Assembly (NCBI RefSeq): GCF_000372725.1
Contig: NW_005200970.1
Coordinates: 1 to 35,067, forward strand
Source of the DNA: Emiliania huxleyi CCMP1516
Lineage: Eukaryota > Haptophyta > Isochrysidales > Noelaerhabdaceae
Direction of reading: 5' to 3'
DNA: 35,067 nucleotides
Shown here: positions 18,631 to 29,899 of the stretch, one piece after another
How the letters are laid out: every line of letters begins with the position of its first letter
Numbering within the stretch: the stretch's first letter is position 1
Notes under the pieces: generated by a model
What the model was told of the DNA's origin: nothing
Databases searched by the model: none
What the model saw: the letters and a program-made list of their open reading frames with translations, nothing else
Made by a program: the position numbers and the translations under genes

Positions 18631-21600
18631 ATGAGCGCCGGGGCGTCGGCATCGGACGACGGCGTGCTGCGGCTCCGCGGCGCCATTCCGGGCTCGGGGC
18701 CGGCCAGTGCAGAAAAGCGACAGCGAGAATTTGTGTTCTCCAGCGTTCCGGGCCAGCAAATGAATGGGAGGCCAGTCTTCGTCAGGAAGCGCCAAGGCGA
18801 CATTCAACCGGAGGACCGGACTCTATGGTTCGAGGACAGTGTGTGGCTGTCTGGCTCGAAGGAGGATTTCGATGAGCGGCTCAAGGCCGACGAGCGCTTC
18901 ACGGTCGGTGATCCTGCCGTTGAGTTTATGTTCAGCAACTGGCGGTCAGAGGAGACCGATGTGGTTCACCCCAAGGACGTCAAGCACTGGTACTTCAGCG
19001 ACGGCCAGGTCTGGACGCCGACGACCCTCAGCAGCAAGGGCGAGGCGGCGTCTCAGCTTCACAGGCAAGGGAGCAAAAGCGCTGCCGCAGGTGACCCGCC
19101 GTGGCTGGTTGCCAAGGCGCTCGCGTATGCGAGCGGCGAACATGACGAGCTGTACTCGGAGCTGGCCGACCTAAACGGCTGGGACGGCCCGGATGGGCTT
19201 CTGAGCGTGCGTTTCGGCCTATGGCACGAAGACCACGGAAGCGCGTGGACGCCCTTGACATGGCTCTGCAGCGTTGGTGAAATTGCCTACGCGAAGAAGC
19301 TAGTCGAGAGAGGGGTAGACTTGGACGCGCCCGACGGAGAGGGGCGCACGCCCCTGATGAGCGCTGCCAGAAACGGCCAAGTTGCGTGCTTGCGCTGGCT
19401 CCTAGAGCAGGGCGCTAATCTCGACATCTATGATGGAAACGAGGAGGCACTGCGTATGCTGCCCGCCGAGAGCCGCTCGCTTGTGCGTGGAGCGCTGCAG
19501 CCGCCTGGCCCCAGCGGCGCTTCTGAGCCAGCGCTCGGACCAGAGGGAAAGGTTTACGAGGCGCAAGAGCAGGTCGGCGACGCGATCGCCGAGCGCATCA
19601 TCGACTCATATGGAGGCGAGTTCATGAGGCGGTGCGTCTGCCCATACTCCCTGCGCACACTATAGCACATCCACCTTCATTCCAGCCAGCCCGCCCCCCC
19701 ACGCAGTTTCAACGACGTCGACTTTACCTTCGTGACGGCTGACTTCAACTCGCTGCGCAACCAGACCCGTGGGCGGCTCGTCAACTTGCGACCTCGAGAT
19801 GCGCCCGGAGGGTTGCTGAAGGCTTCGGAGAATGTTTACGACAAGGCGCGAGTGATTGACCTTTTGCGCCAGGTGATTGCGGCCCCAACCGACCATCTCT
19901 TCCAATAGGTCCTTAAGTTCAACGTCACGTGGCAACTAATACCTGGTACCAACGAAGCGGCGAAGATCGACGGCGCGAAGGTCGACCTCGTCGACGAGCT
20001 GGTGAAGACGGCAGAGAAGCACCGCAAATCGCTCTTCGTCCTGGTCGTGGACGAGTGCCACTCGGCAGCCGGCAAGGACGACGAGCAGCAAAAGGTCATC
20101 AACCGCCCGGACTTGTGGGACGCAAAGTACGACAACATCATCGTGCTGCTCTGCTCGGCCACGCCATACGTGGCCCTCACACGTGACAGCGCTGTGCCAG
20201 AGCGCTATCGGCGGCCCGACGGCTCCGTCATCTGGGTCGATGGGGTTGGCGGCAAGGCATGGCTCGAGGACCGTGCAACGGGCGCGCCGCTCTGGGGATC
20301 CGAGATCCCCTCCTCCGAGGTGTCGGACGGCAGCCACTGCGTGAAGCCCAGCCTTCGCAACGAGCTCAACGTCGTCATCTGGCGAGACGTGGTTGGCGGC
20401 AACTTTGGCAGCTACTGCGGTCTCGACGACATCTTGGGGTCGTCTCACACCCACGCAGTGCTCGAGCTCAAGCAACGCTGGGCCGTGGACACGGACAATT
20501 TCGAAAAGCTGTTTGTTTTTGCAGCAGCAACAGCAGCAGCAACAGCAGCAGCAGCAGCGGCAGCACCGCAGCAGCAGCAGTCTGCAACGCACCACCTCGA
20601 GCGCGCAGAGCTACTTGCTGCGGACTACGCCTTCAGCCTACTGTGTCGCTACGCCCGGCAACGATCGCAGGTTGAAAACGCTAAACTGCAGACATTTCTG
20701 CGACAGCAGGTGGCGAAGGACACCGTGACTGTCAAGCAAAAAAAACGCACCGTGACGCACGATTTCTGGCCAGCGCTGCGCGTGTTGCTCCTCTTTGAGT
20801 GCTCTACGAGTAGATGCCCCGGCGACTCTACCGGCATCCGCCGAAGCCTCAGCCAGCTCCCAACGGTGCTCACAGAGGACGCCATCGAAGCGATAGCGAC
20901 AGACCTGCAGCAGCTGCTCCAGCTCCATCCACGCGTGGCACAGTACCCGAGCACCCTGACCGACAAGGCGGTGGATGCGCTCTTTCAGGGCCGGCCGGTG
21001 ATGCAGGTGATTCGCGTGCCAAAATCTTCAGCGCAAGGCGACAGTGTTTGGGGCGTGACGGTTCCAGTCTACCTCGTGCGGGTTCGCGACGAGTTCGCTG
21101 CAGCGACTGCTGACGAACTCTGCCTTGATGGCGTGACTAGCACGCCCGTCTTGTGCCCCAGCGTGCAGTTCCAGATTGTGCGAGACCTGAGCAACGAGGA
21201 TGTGTCAAAAACGATGCGGCCTCGGTTCTTTTTCGAGCTGCAGCAAGCAAGGAACTCGGCGGAGTACACGCAGCATTCCTGCCAGCACGTGACCCCTACC
21301 TATGGAGCGTGCCCATGCCAGTCGGACAAATACTGCAAATCACGCGGCATCGACAAAGAAACCTTCCGATTCCATACCTTTGCGCCAAAGAACGGGCTAA
21401 AAAGAGCCATCGCAAAGAACACTGCGATGCCCAACGATCCGGCGACGAGAAAATGCGCTGTATGCGGGCACGTCCACATCCGTGTCGACTCGTTCGCTGA
21501 TCTTGTACCCGCTCGCGCCGAGAACGAGAACTCGGATGCAGCCAAGCCCATCCTGCTGGTTCTCGTGGACAAGGGCCGTCTCGGCGACACGTTCCCGTCA

Positions 21601-24539
21601 ACGTTTGAGTGCATGGACATGCGAGCTCGACCGAACATCAAACTGCTCGATTCTGCAGTGCAAGAGCTTGGACGGCTATGCCGGTATTCATCTGGGTCGA
21701 CTACGCCGCCGTATGCGCTCGTCGCGCCCATCCTCGGTGATCACCTGGCGGCGGCGGGCGGGTCGCTCGAGCAGCTCATTGCAAACAAGTGCAACCAAAA
21801 CGATGTGGACGAGCACATCTCTCGAATTGGTGGCGCGCAACCCATCGAAGCGAGTGAGTCGCAGTCGCTCGTGGCGCACCTTCGCCGCAACTTCCATGCG
21901 TACTCCAGCACCAAGGCCAAGGCCGGAGATGCGCGCATGGGGTCATACGACATTGACCGCTCTCAATCGCAGCCCAGCACCTCCTTCTCGGAAGCCCAAA
22001 AGCCGCGCTGGCACAGGAGGCGCTTCGTTCTCTTTGGCGAGCCTCAGATCGGTAAGACGGCCGCGCTCGTTCACTGCATCGCCACCTTGCGTGCACGCGC
22101 GAGGCAAGCGGTCGTGGACGTCCTGCTCGCAGACGACGACAATAATGACTCCGATGACGGTTGCTTCGGCGCCACCAGCTATCCTGACGTCGACACCCTC
22201 AAGAAAATTCCCTTCCAGCATGACAAGGACAGCCCAGCCAACGGCGACTACGGCGACCCGGCGTGCGACGCAGTGTGGGGGCACTACCAGGACGGTGGGC
22301 GAGCGGACGAGCTAGACCCGGCGCTTCTTAACCCGAGCCAGGGCAACCGCGGCCTCAAACCCAGTACTCGCCGCCGCAAACAGTCTGCAAGCGCAGCCTC
22401 GCAGGCCATGGAGCAGCCTGCTACAGCTCGCGTGAGCCTTGTCCCATACCTCGACGGGCGCAGAGGGGAGGGTTCGCCCGCGCTTGAGCGGCCCGCGCCT
22501 GTGCAAATCAGCTTCCAGTCCGGCGAGGTGGGCTGGCTCTACATCTCGGCTGCCCAGGCCGAGCTGAAATGCTGGAAGCATCTTGACGGGGGCGTGGTAC
22601 GGCTTCAGATTCCGGACGATGTCTGCCAGCTGCCGATATTCATGCTGAGCTACAAGGCGGGCAGAGCCGCTCAGCTCTGCCTCGACAAGCAGTTTGTCGG
22701 CCGCTCGTACTTGCAGGTCGTCTGCATCTACCCGGCGTCGGTGATCGGCCAAGCGATCTACAATGAGTACCTCACCCACCCAGACTTCGCCGAATGCTCC
22801 TTCTTCGTGCATCCTGAGGTTGCCTTTGACGAGCAGCGACGTCTGCGAGCACCTCGCTCGGCGGCCAGTAGCTCGGCGGCGGGTGGTGGCAGGTACTTCT
22901 CCTCGGTCGGCCACTCGAGGTACTCTGCACACCGATTTGCCGCTGCGGTCTGCTCGGGGACGCGGCATCGCTTCTATGTGATGCATGACGACAACGTTGC
23001 TGGGTGGAAACGCTTCAACCTCAGGAGCGGTACCTCCGAGAGCGCTTCTCTGTCCACGGTGCTGCGGCGTTTCGAGACAGGCCTCGGTCTACAACTGGGC
23101 GACGACCCGCAGCCCGGCATGCGCGACATTGCGATGTTCGGCTTCCACTCTTGGCAGGGAGCAACGCGGGACTCGCCGGCAAGTCTGCAGCGCCGCTCGC
23201 CCTTTCTTCGCAAGCACGTCATGAAGGTGCTCATCATCAACTCGACTTGCTCGAGTCCTTTAACTTTAAGCCACAGATGCATGCCATGGAGGACCTCGAC
23301 TTCAACTTGCGCATCAGCGGCAAGACGCGGCGGAGTGGAGGGGGCTCCGAATACGTCAGTCCTAATGCAGCAGCCACCACCAACATCACATGCAAGTGCT
23401 CGGAGTTCGCCTACCTGCGCAGCTTTGGTGGCGGCGGCGTCCCGAAGCCTACCGCAGCCCCGAAGACTACTGAGGTGAACCTGGTTCCTTGGGCCGACCT
23501 GAGAGACGAGCAGCAAACTGCGCTGTTCGCGTCCTTGATGCAGCAGACTATGCGACGCGAGATGACAGCCGATCAAATGTTTCAGCAGCAAACGGATTGG
23601 AGGTCTTCCGGCGTGCCCGCGTCTGTTTTGTCTGCTTTGGGACTGCCTGCTTTGGGACTGCCTGAGCCGGCAGAGGACGCGGGGGATGCCCATGCAAAGC
23701 AGGCGCTCTCGCCGGCGCCGCAGCCGACGCTGCAGCCGCCGCCGCAACCGCCGCCGCAGCCGCCGCCTAACACCGGCGCTGACGTCACTGCGGCGGCATC
23801 TTCTTTAGCACCTGGCCTAGTCCCTGCCACCCCCGCCGCTCCCTCCGTCTCCTCGAGAGAGGTACACGACGGCTCGTCGCGGAGCAGCTCGACGCCTGCA
23901 GCGGCATACCGCATCAAAAGAAAGCCCTCTGATTGCGCCGCCGCCGCTCCCTCCGCAGCCGCTTCCAGTTCAGCGTTTCGAAAGGCACAGAAGAGCGACG
24001 CCTCCAACCCCGCCGCCTCCTCCGCCGCCGCCACCGCCTCTTCCGCCGCGGCCTCTTTCGCCGCCTCCCCCACCGCCGCCTCCACCGCCGCCTCCATGGC
24101 GCTCTCTAAAGCCTCTGCCAGTCCCTCGCGACACAGGGGCGGGGGCGACCACGTCGGCAGCAGGAGCGGTAGCCGCCACCACGGCGGTGGCCCCAGCATT
24201 CGTCCGCCACCGCCGCGTGGCGGCGAGCGTTGCGATCACGGCCGCCATGATAGCCGCTCGGCACCTCCGCCTCACCGCGGCGACCAAGCGCCTCACCACG
24301 GCGGCCGAGGCGGTGGGTTTGGCGCGCCTCGCGAAGGTGTGCGCTACGACGATCGCGAACGGCATGGGAAGGGCTACGGCGGCGGGGGGGGCAGGCACGA
24401 CGGCAGAGGTGCGTATGGCGATTGGCGTGGTGATCGCGGGGGTGGATACGGCCGTGGCAAGCCACGGGGAAGTGGCGACCGCTACGACGACCGAGGCAGC
24501 CGCGGGCGTGGCGACCGCCGTGACGGTGGCCGACGCTGA
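18631..24539 (+). CDS. GREB1-like protein: ankyrin, circularly permuted SF2 helicase, TAGT glycosyltransferase, RGG tail
   Basis: Exon 1 (18631-19631) has a GRPVFVRKR-type N-terminal module and two ankyrin repeats (TPLTWLCSVGEIAYAKKLVE; TPLMSAARNGQVACLRWLLE). A 75-bp GT-AG intron (19632-19706) leads to FVTADFNSLRNQT. Helicase motifs then appear in permuted order: DECH (20050-20061), SATP (20155-20166), VDKGRLGDTFP (about 21568-21600), QELGRLCRY (21661-21687), and only then the P-loop GEPQIGKT (22036-22059). A Cys/His-rich insert lies near 21280-21480. The following module carries FYVMHDDNVAGW (HDD at 22984-22992) and AMEDLDFNLR (23283-23312), matching the TET/JBP-associated glycosyltransferase (TAGT) domain of GREB1 and base-J glucosyltransferase. 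The tail is Pro/Ala-rich, then RGG/GRG-rich. A one-base frameshift (about 23241) and an in-frame TAG (19906-19908) interrupt this model. Catalytic activity is inferred, not shown. Confidence 0.7.
19632..19706 (+). other. 75-bp GT-AG intron in the GREB1-like gene
   Basis: The donor is gaggcg/gtgcgtctg and the acceptor is a pyrimidine-rich cccccccacgcag/tttc. Removal joins exon 1 (phase 2) to FNDVDFTFVTADF in frame. Confidence 0.8.
20519..20583 (+). repeat. CAG/GCA triplet run inside the GREB1-like gene
   Basis: An imperfect run of GCA/ACA/CAG triplets reads as Ala/Thr then Gln in frame (AAATAAATAAAA then PQQQQ). It forms a low-complexity insert between helicase motifs. Confidence 0.85.
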
Positions 24540-24607
24540 CATTTTCAGTAGTCCACATACAGCGTTGCCTGTTGTACCGACGTACTTCGAGTAGTTGAGG
24601 CAGGGTA

Positions 24608-24737
<130 letters not shown>

Positions 24738-27700
24738 GGAAGGAGCGCCAGTGCGGATCACCGGGTACTGCGACTCGCGAAGCGATCTCGACAAGCTGGA
24801 GTACGTTGCTGACAGCCGCACCGCTTGGAATGATGACTCGCCGATCTACCGCGACACTTCGCTCGGTACGTCGTACGTCAGATTCGACACTGAAGAGCTC
24901 GCCTGGGTCGTGACGAAACGGTCTGATGTTTATGCGCGCTTCAACTCTGACGACTCCTCCTCGCCGCAGCTTGGCACGGCCACCTGGCAGGTCGACTGTG
25001 GTGGCGGCGGCTACACGCGGCGTTACACGGACCACAACCTGACGCTGGCCCGCTCACAGCCACTTCCTCCGCCACCTCCGCCGCTGCCACCAGAGGTCAA
25101 GGCGGTGATGTCCATGTGCTTTGTGGCAACTCGTCGCCAGTTCCCCGATGCCGACTCGCTCCGACAGGTATTGGTTAGTTCATTCAAGCTAGTCTGGCCC
25201 CAAGTGCAGAATGCCGATGGTTGCGATTTGCCTAACTTTGATAGGATTAATCAGAGCAGCAAAATCTGCTCCGTCGCCGGGGACACCTGCGAATCCGGTG
25301 ACTTGCTACGAATTCTCCCAAAGACGTCTAAGGCGACCTCTCAAGTTGTAGTCGGAACGAGCGGCAGCAGTCTTGTCGGCAGTGAAGGTGAAGCGGGACG
25401 GACAGCAGTATATTCCGTCACGGTCCTCGACTTCGTCGATCTTGCAAAAGGCTCTCAGTCTTGGCTCAGTCGCTTCTGTGGCAAAATTGTGTCCGAGATG
25501 TGCTCAAACGGCTCGCGCATAATGCCACATGCGAATCAAACGAATCAAATCCGAGATGCTGCGGATCCGATCCCGTGTAGGTATTATGCGCGAGCCGTTT
25601 GCTACCCGCCAGAAGGAATAGCCGGGGAGTACCTCAACATTGCTGTATTCGATACAGACAGCGAAGAGACGAGCATCGCGGCGCTGCGAGTGCTGGATCC
25701 CGAGTGGAGCGTGGATTCACCGCCTCCGTGGAGCAGCCTCGACGTCATCTGGATGCTTCTCTGGCTGCTGCCGGCCTGGGTGCCTGCACTCCTACTGCCC
25801 GCCGGTGCCGTGGCGAGGAGAAGGGCGTTTAGACGGGCAAAGCTGCTGCTAGAGTTGGAGGGCGCCTTGAGCGAGATTGAGGTGGAGCAAAAGCAGAGCC
25901 GATTTGACGAGCCGGAGGTTCGCAAGGCAGTTCGCCAGGCAAGATGGCTCGCTTTCACGCTTCTGCTTCTGGCCCTCGCTCTCGTCCCTTGGCCTCCCTT
26001 GGTTGCCCTTGCCGCCGTGCTGCCGCTTGCTCGCAAGACGAGCTGCGAGGTCTGGATCACCTCGAGAGCCTCGCGGCGGTACTGGCTATCTGTCGCGAGT
26101 GTGAGCGGCTTGATCTACGGCGCATGGCTCATCGCGAGCTGGAGCCTGATTGGTACAGGGGAGTACAAAAGCCTGTACAAGATAGGGGCAGCAGCCCCTC
26201 CAGATAGGGTCTTCGTCAGCACATGCCGCCAGCTCCTGCAAGGTTCCCCAGATGACGCAGTCGACTCCACCGCCACGGGCTACTTCTTGGACGAGTACCG
26301 TGGCAAAGTCTGCAGCGTCCTCGCCGACATGCTTACGCCGCGAAACATACCGTTCATCGCATGGACGCTGCTTGCGCAGGGGTGCGTCAGCCTGCTCGTC
26401 GCTGTCCTCTCCCTCTTGCTACTCCTCAAGTCTGCAGGGCCAAAGGCCGTCCCTGGTGGCCGCCGCCTTGCGTCGTCCGGGTGGTGCGGCGCGGCGAACG
26501 TTGACGGCCTTCTGACGCTCGCCACAGAGCGAACTGCCGACCGCTTCGCCGGCTCCGCCAAGGAGCTCGTTACCGGACAACCCGAGGCGGGCTGTCTCGG
26601 GCCGCTCGCTACATGTTTTGAGCTCTTATCTTATCACACACACTCACACACGATGGAATAGGAGGCAGCTACAGGGCTTTACGGGATCATCGGCTACTCG
26701 GAGCACTTCCTACACGATCGGATGCGAGAGGGCACCGCCGCGATAGTCCAGGAGGCCGAGGCGCTCGGGGACCCGGTGGTGCTCGAGAACTTGCGCTACA
26801 TCCTCAACGCGCCGGCAGGGTCGAGCGACCTCGCCTTCCAGAACGGATGGCTGCGCGACCGCGCGCCCGATGGTTCACCCCTCGAGGCACGCGAGGGCAT
26901 GGTACTCGCCGACTTTGTGGCGCTGCCTGTGGCGCGCAGAGCGAGGCTGGAGGAGGCGCACGTGGTCGCGTTGCGTCTGTACTCGACCGCCGCCTTCCGC
27001 GCGCTCAACGGACCGATGCGCCAGCTCAAGATGAGTAACTACCGCAAAGGAGAGGACGGACGCCCTCTCCCCCTCGAGCCTCCCCAGCTGGCGGCGCCGC
27101 ACCCGCAGCCGGTGACCCCTCGCTGACTACAGCAGCTGGCTCTGAGTCGGCTCTCGTGCCACCTCGCACATCACACCATTGACGGCGGAATAGGCGACGA
27201 TGGCGTTTATCTACGAGGCGCTCAAGCGGATGCGCGCCCTCGCAGCAGCGACGACGGTCGATCTCGGTAGCAAGGAGCTGGAGGAGCTGGCGGAGAGTCT
27301 CCGCTCTCAGAGCGGCGACCTCGATCTCGGCACGCTGCAGCGGGCGCGGGAGGACCGCCTTGTGGAGGAGTCGGCTGACCTGGAGTCCGCGACGCCGAGC
27401 GGTGGCGCTGGTGGTGGGTGGCGGTCGATTGCGCTGCAAGCGGCCGGCCGCGTGTTTGCCCGCTCTGCGGAACCGGAACCGGACGACGGTGCGTCTTGCG
27501 GTCTTGTGTGAACGGCGTCGTCTCTCCACAGTTTGACGTGTGTACAGGCGAGGCCGCAGGAGCAGGGCCTTGTCCTGTGGCGGGGCATGGGAGACATGCG
27601 CGCCTCGCCCCGCTTCCTCGCCATGGGCGGCACCGAGTTTGCCTGCTGTTCGACGACCTCGCGGCTCGAGGTTGCGGCGCGCTACGCGTCCGCCGCAGGC

Positions 27701-27904
27701 AAGACCGCGTTGTTGTTTTGTATCAAGAGCAGCACGTTCATGAACACGGGCGTCGACATCTCGGACTTCTCCGCCTTCCCGCACGAGAAGGAGTTCCTGT
27801 ACCCGCCGCTCACGTACATGCACCCCACCGGCACCACCCACCGGCTAGTGCGGAATGAGGTGACGTTCGACATTCTGGAGGTCGAGCCCTCCTTTCCTAG
27901 CTAG
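24738..27904 (+). CDS. Multi-pass membrane protein with a C-terminal mono-ADP-ribosyltransferase domain
   Basis: Coding is clear from 24738 (5' exon not found) to 26586, then 26662-27111, 27194 to about 27480, and 27548-27904. The introns are 26587-26661 (GC-AG, 75 bp), 27112-27193 (GT-AG, 82 bp) and one ending at 27547 with an unsure donor. The N-terminal part is probably extracellular: a SPIYRDTSLGTSYVRFDTEE module and several cysteines. Hydrophobic helices lie at about 25745-25815, 25940-26035 (likely two), 26080-26150 and 26350-26430. The rest matches the R-S-E class of ADP-ribosyltransferases: ALRLYSTAAFRALNGPMRQ, MAFIYEALKRMRAL, LWRGM (catalytic Arg region), STT (27650-27658) and FPHEKEFLYPPL with the E-x-E pair (27785-27793). 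Such enzymes attach ADP-ribose from NAD, commonly to arginine. Topology and target are inferred. Confidence 0.72.
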
Positions 27905-28170
27905 AGCTCACATCGCCAGGCTGCCGCACGCCCTCCCTTCCTCCCCGCGCTCACGGGCTTCACGGTGGGTGCGACATGCAACAGGCAATCCTCCACGCGT
28001 GTGTTTTTGCGCCCCGCCTCCCATGTTGCATGTGACCGTACAAAAATACATGTCATCGTCCATTCCAACCAAAATGAAGGTGTTGGAGCCGTTGGAGCTT
28101 GGAGCGTGGAGGCGGCGCGAGGGAGCTCCTAAACCGTGTTGTGCGAAGCCGAATGAAACAACTAACCTCG

Positions 28171-28174
<4 letters not shown>
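27905..28174. other. 3' flank of the ART gene, no gene seen
   Basis: Unassigned, ending at a (CA)n tract. No domain or RNA gene recognised. Confidence 0.45.

Positions 28175-28266
<92 letters not shown>
28175..28266. repeat. (CA)46 microsatellite
   Basis: Uninterrupted CA run followed directly by an introner-like element, the same pair as at 14687-14915. Confidence 0.97.
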
Positions 28267-28268
<2 letters not shown>

Positions 28269-28407
28269 GCTCACCCACGCGCACTGGGCCTTGCACTTTG
28301 AATGCCGTGGGGCTCCTGTCGTCAGACGTGGAGACGCGAGGGTTGGCCCCCCTTGCCCCACCACCTCGTGTGTGTGGAGAAGTTTACCTTACCTTACCTT
28401 ACCTTAA
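28269..28407 (+). mobile_element. Introner-like element adjoining (CA)n, second copy
   Basis: Near-identical to 14776-14915 from gctcacccacgcgca to the TTACC repeats. The few differences include one base in the caccgggcc/cactgggcc segment. Confidence 0.8.
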
Positions 28408-28506
28408 CCTCGCAAGAGGGGCGCTGAGTGTTCGCCGTCAACGTACAACGATTGGGGTAGGGGCCCCAACTCGTGTGTAAGGCTACTACTTTCCGCAGGT
28501 ACTCAC

Positions 28507-28730
28507 CGAGAGGAGCGTCTTCTCATATGAACAAGGGTCATCATCCCTCCTGCCAATCTTCACGGATTTTCTCGTGAACTCAGGCGCGACGTAGAGCCGT
28601 AGCCCCGTACGTCCAAGCACGTTCCGCCTTCTTCGCCCCCGCGCCCCGCGTGCCTCGGCCCCGCTCTTTGCGTGGTGCTCCTGCAGCTTCTCTCGGATCG
28701 TGAAGCCCATATAGACAAAGTAGTCACACC
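28507..28730 (-). CDS. Possible internal exon, unknown protein (weakly GIY-YIG-like)
   Basis: On the minus strand a frame reads DYFVYMGFTIREKLQEHH and continues through a basic segment (GRRRRNVLG), GLRLYVAPEFTRKS and DDDPCSYEKTLLS. It ends exactly at a consensus donor GTGAGT (28506-28501), beyond which the frame stops. The opening loosely recalls the vYxG-(F/Y)T ... R ... H pattern of GIY-YIG nucleases such as SLX1, but the match is too short to assign. No partner exons were found. The plus-strand ART gene ends at 27904, so any continuation would have to lie in the 28.0-28.5 kb repeats. It may be a gene fragment. Confidence 0.35.
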
Positions 28731-28731
28731 C

Positions 28732-28768
28732 ACTCCCTCCCTCCCTGTGTCTGGGAGGGAGGGAGTGG
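28732..28768. repeat. Perfect 15-bp hairpin of CCCTCC / GGGAGG
   Basis: The arms cactccctccctccc and gggagggagggagtg flank a 7-nt loop, tgtgtct. The G-rich arm can also form a G-quadruplex. Confidence 0.9.
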
Positions 28769-28842
28769 GGTGCAGGTTGCTCACCCACGGCACCGGGCCG
28801 GTGCTCGTGCACTTTGAATGCCGTGGGGCAAGCCCATTCATG
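28755..28842 (+). mobile_element. Introner-like element, 5' half only
   Basis: Contains gggagtggggtgcagg, gctcacccacgg, caccgggccggtgc and ctttgaatgccgtggggc. It then breaks off into aagcccattcatgattacaa, the same boundary seen (inverted) at 32.6 kb. Confidence 0.7.
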
Positions 28843-29228
28843 ATTACAATGAATAACTCAACTCATCCTTTGGCAGCTTGTATTGTTGAGTATGAGTAGT
28901 CATGACGTCTGGTATCCATGAATATGAATAGTCACGTCTGCCTGTACTCATGAATATGAATAATGTATTCAAATACAAGTGCGTGAGCAACTTGCAGGTA
29001 AAACCCGGAGAGGTGAGCTGTACTGCTACGCATATGTAATCGCCCAGAATGCACAGATCGGCCATGTTATGTAAATACGCGCCCGCGATCCATAGTGCGT
29101 CGGCCAGACGTCGCGTATTTCGGTGTCGTGCCCGAGCCAAGTGGCGCCTGAGGGAGCTACAAATGTCTTGCGTATTACGAATCTGTCTTCTGCATCCACC
29201 TTCGGCCGATCGGGGTGTGCCTCTCAAG
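28843..29228. repeat. AT-richer TCATGA/TGAATA palindromic element, no gene
   Basis: Repeated gaatatgaata, actcatgaat and related palindromes occupy about 28845-28975. Its end, cattcatgattacaat, is found inverted at about 32596-32611. The rest to 29228 is unassigned. Confidence 0.55.
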
Positions 29229-29270
29229 GCGCGCTACGCCCCACGTACTACGCACACACATTCCGGATCG

Positions 29271-29878
29271 AGTGAGAAGTGGTGGCCGACGGGGGTTACG
29301 CCTCACGCATTACGCATACGTTTTACGCATTCGCACGCCCAAGGTGTCGGAGAGGGCCTACGCACCACGTACTACGCACACGCATTCCGGATTCGAGTGA
29401 GAGGTGGCGGCCGACGGGGGTTACGCCTCACGCATTACGCATACGTTTTACGCATTCGCACGCCCAAGGTGTCGGAGAGGGCCTCCGCACCACGTACTAC
29501 GCACACGCATTCCGGATTCGAGTGAGAAGTGGTGGCCGACGGGGGTTACGCCTCACGCATTACGCATACGTTTTACGCATTCGCACGCCCAAGGTGTCGG
29601 AGAGGGCCTACGCACCACGTACTACGCACACGCATTCCGGATTCGAGTGAGAGGTGGTGGCCGACGGGCGTTACGCCTCACGTATTACGCATACGTTTTA
29701 CGCATTCGCACGCCCAAGGTGTCGGAGAGGGCCTACGCACCACGTACTACGCACACGCATTCCGGATTCGAGTGAGAAGTGGTGGCCGACGGGCGTTACG
29801 CCTCACGTATTACGCATACGTTTTACGCATTCGCACGCCCAAGGTGTCGGAGAGGGCTTACGCACCACGTATTACGCA
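29271..29878. repeat. 125-bp tandem array, almost five units
   Basis: agtgagaagtggtggccgac-type starts at 29271, 29396, 29521, 29646 and 29771, so the period is exactly 125 bp. A part-unit precedes from about 29229. Each unit is full of acgcat, tacgca and cgtatta words. Frames remain open through the array but change phase with every unit (125 is not a multiple of three), so I do not call them genes. Confidence 0.92.
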
Positions 29879-29899
29879 TACGTATTACGCATCCCCCCC

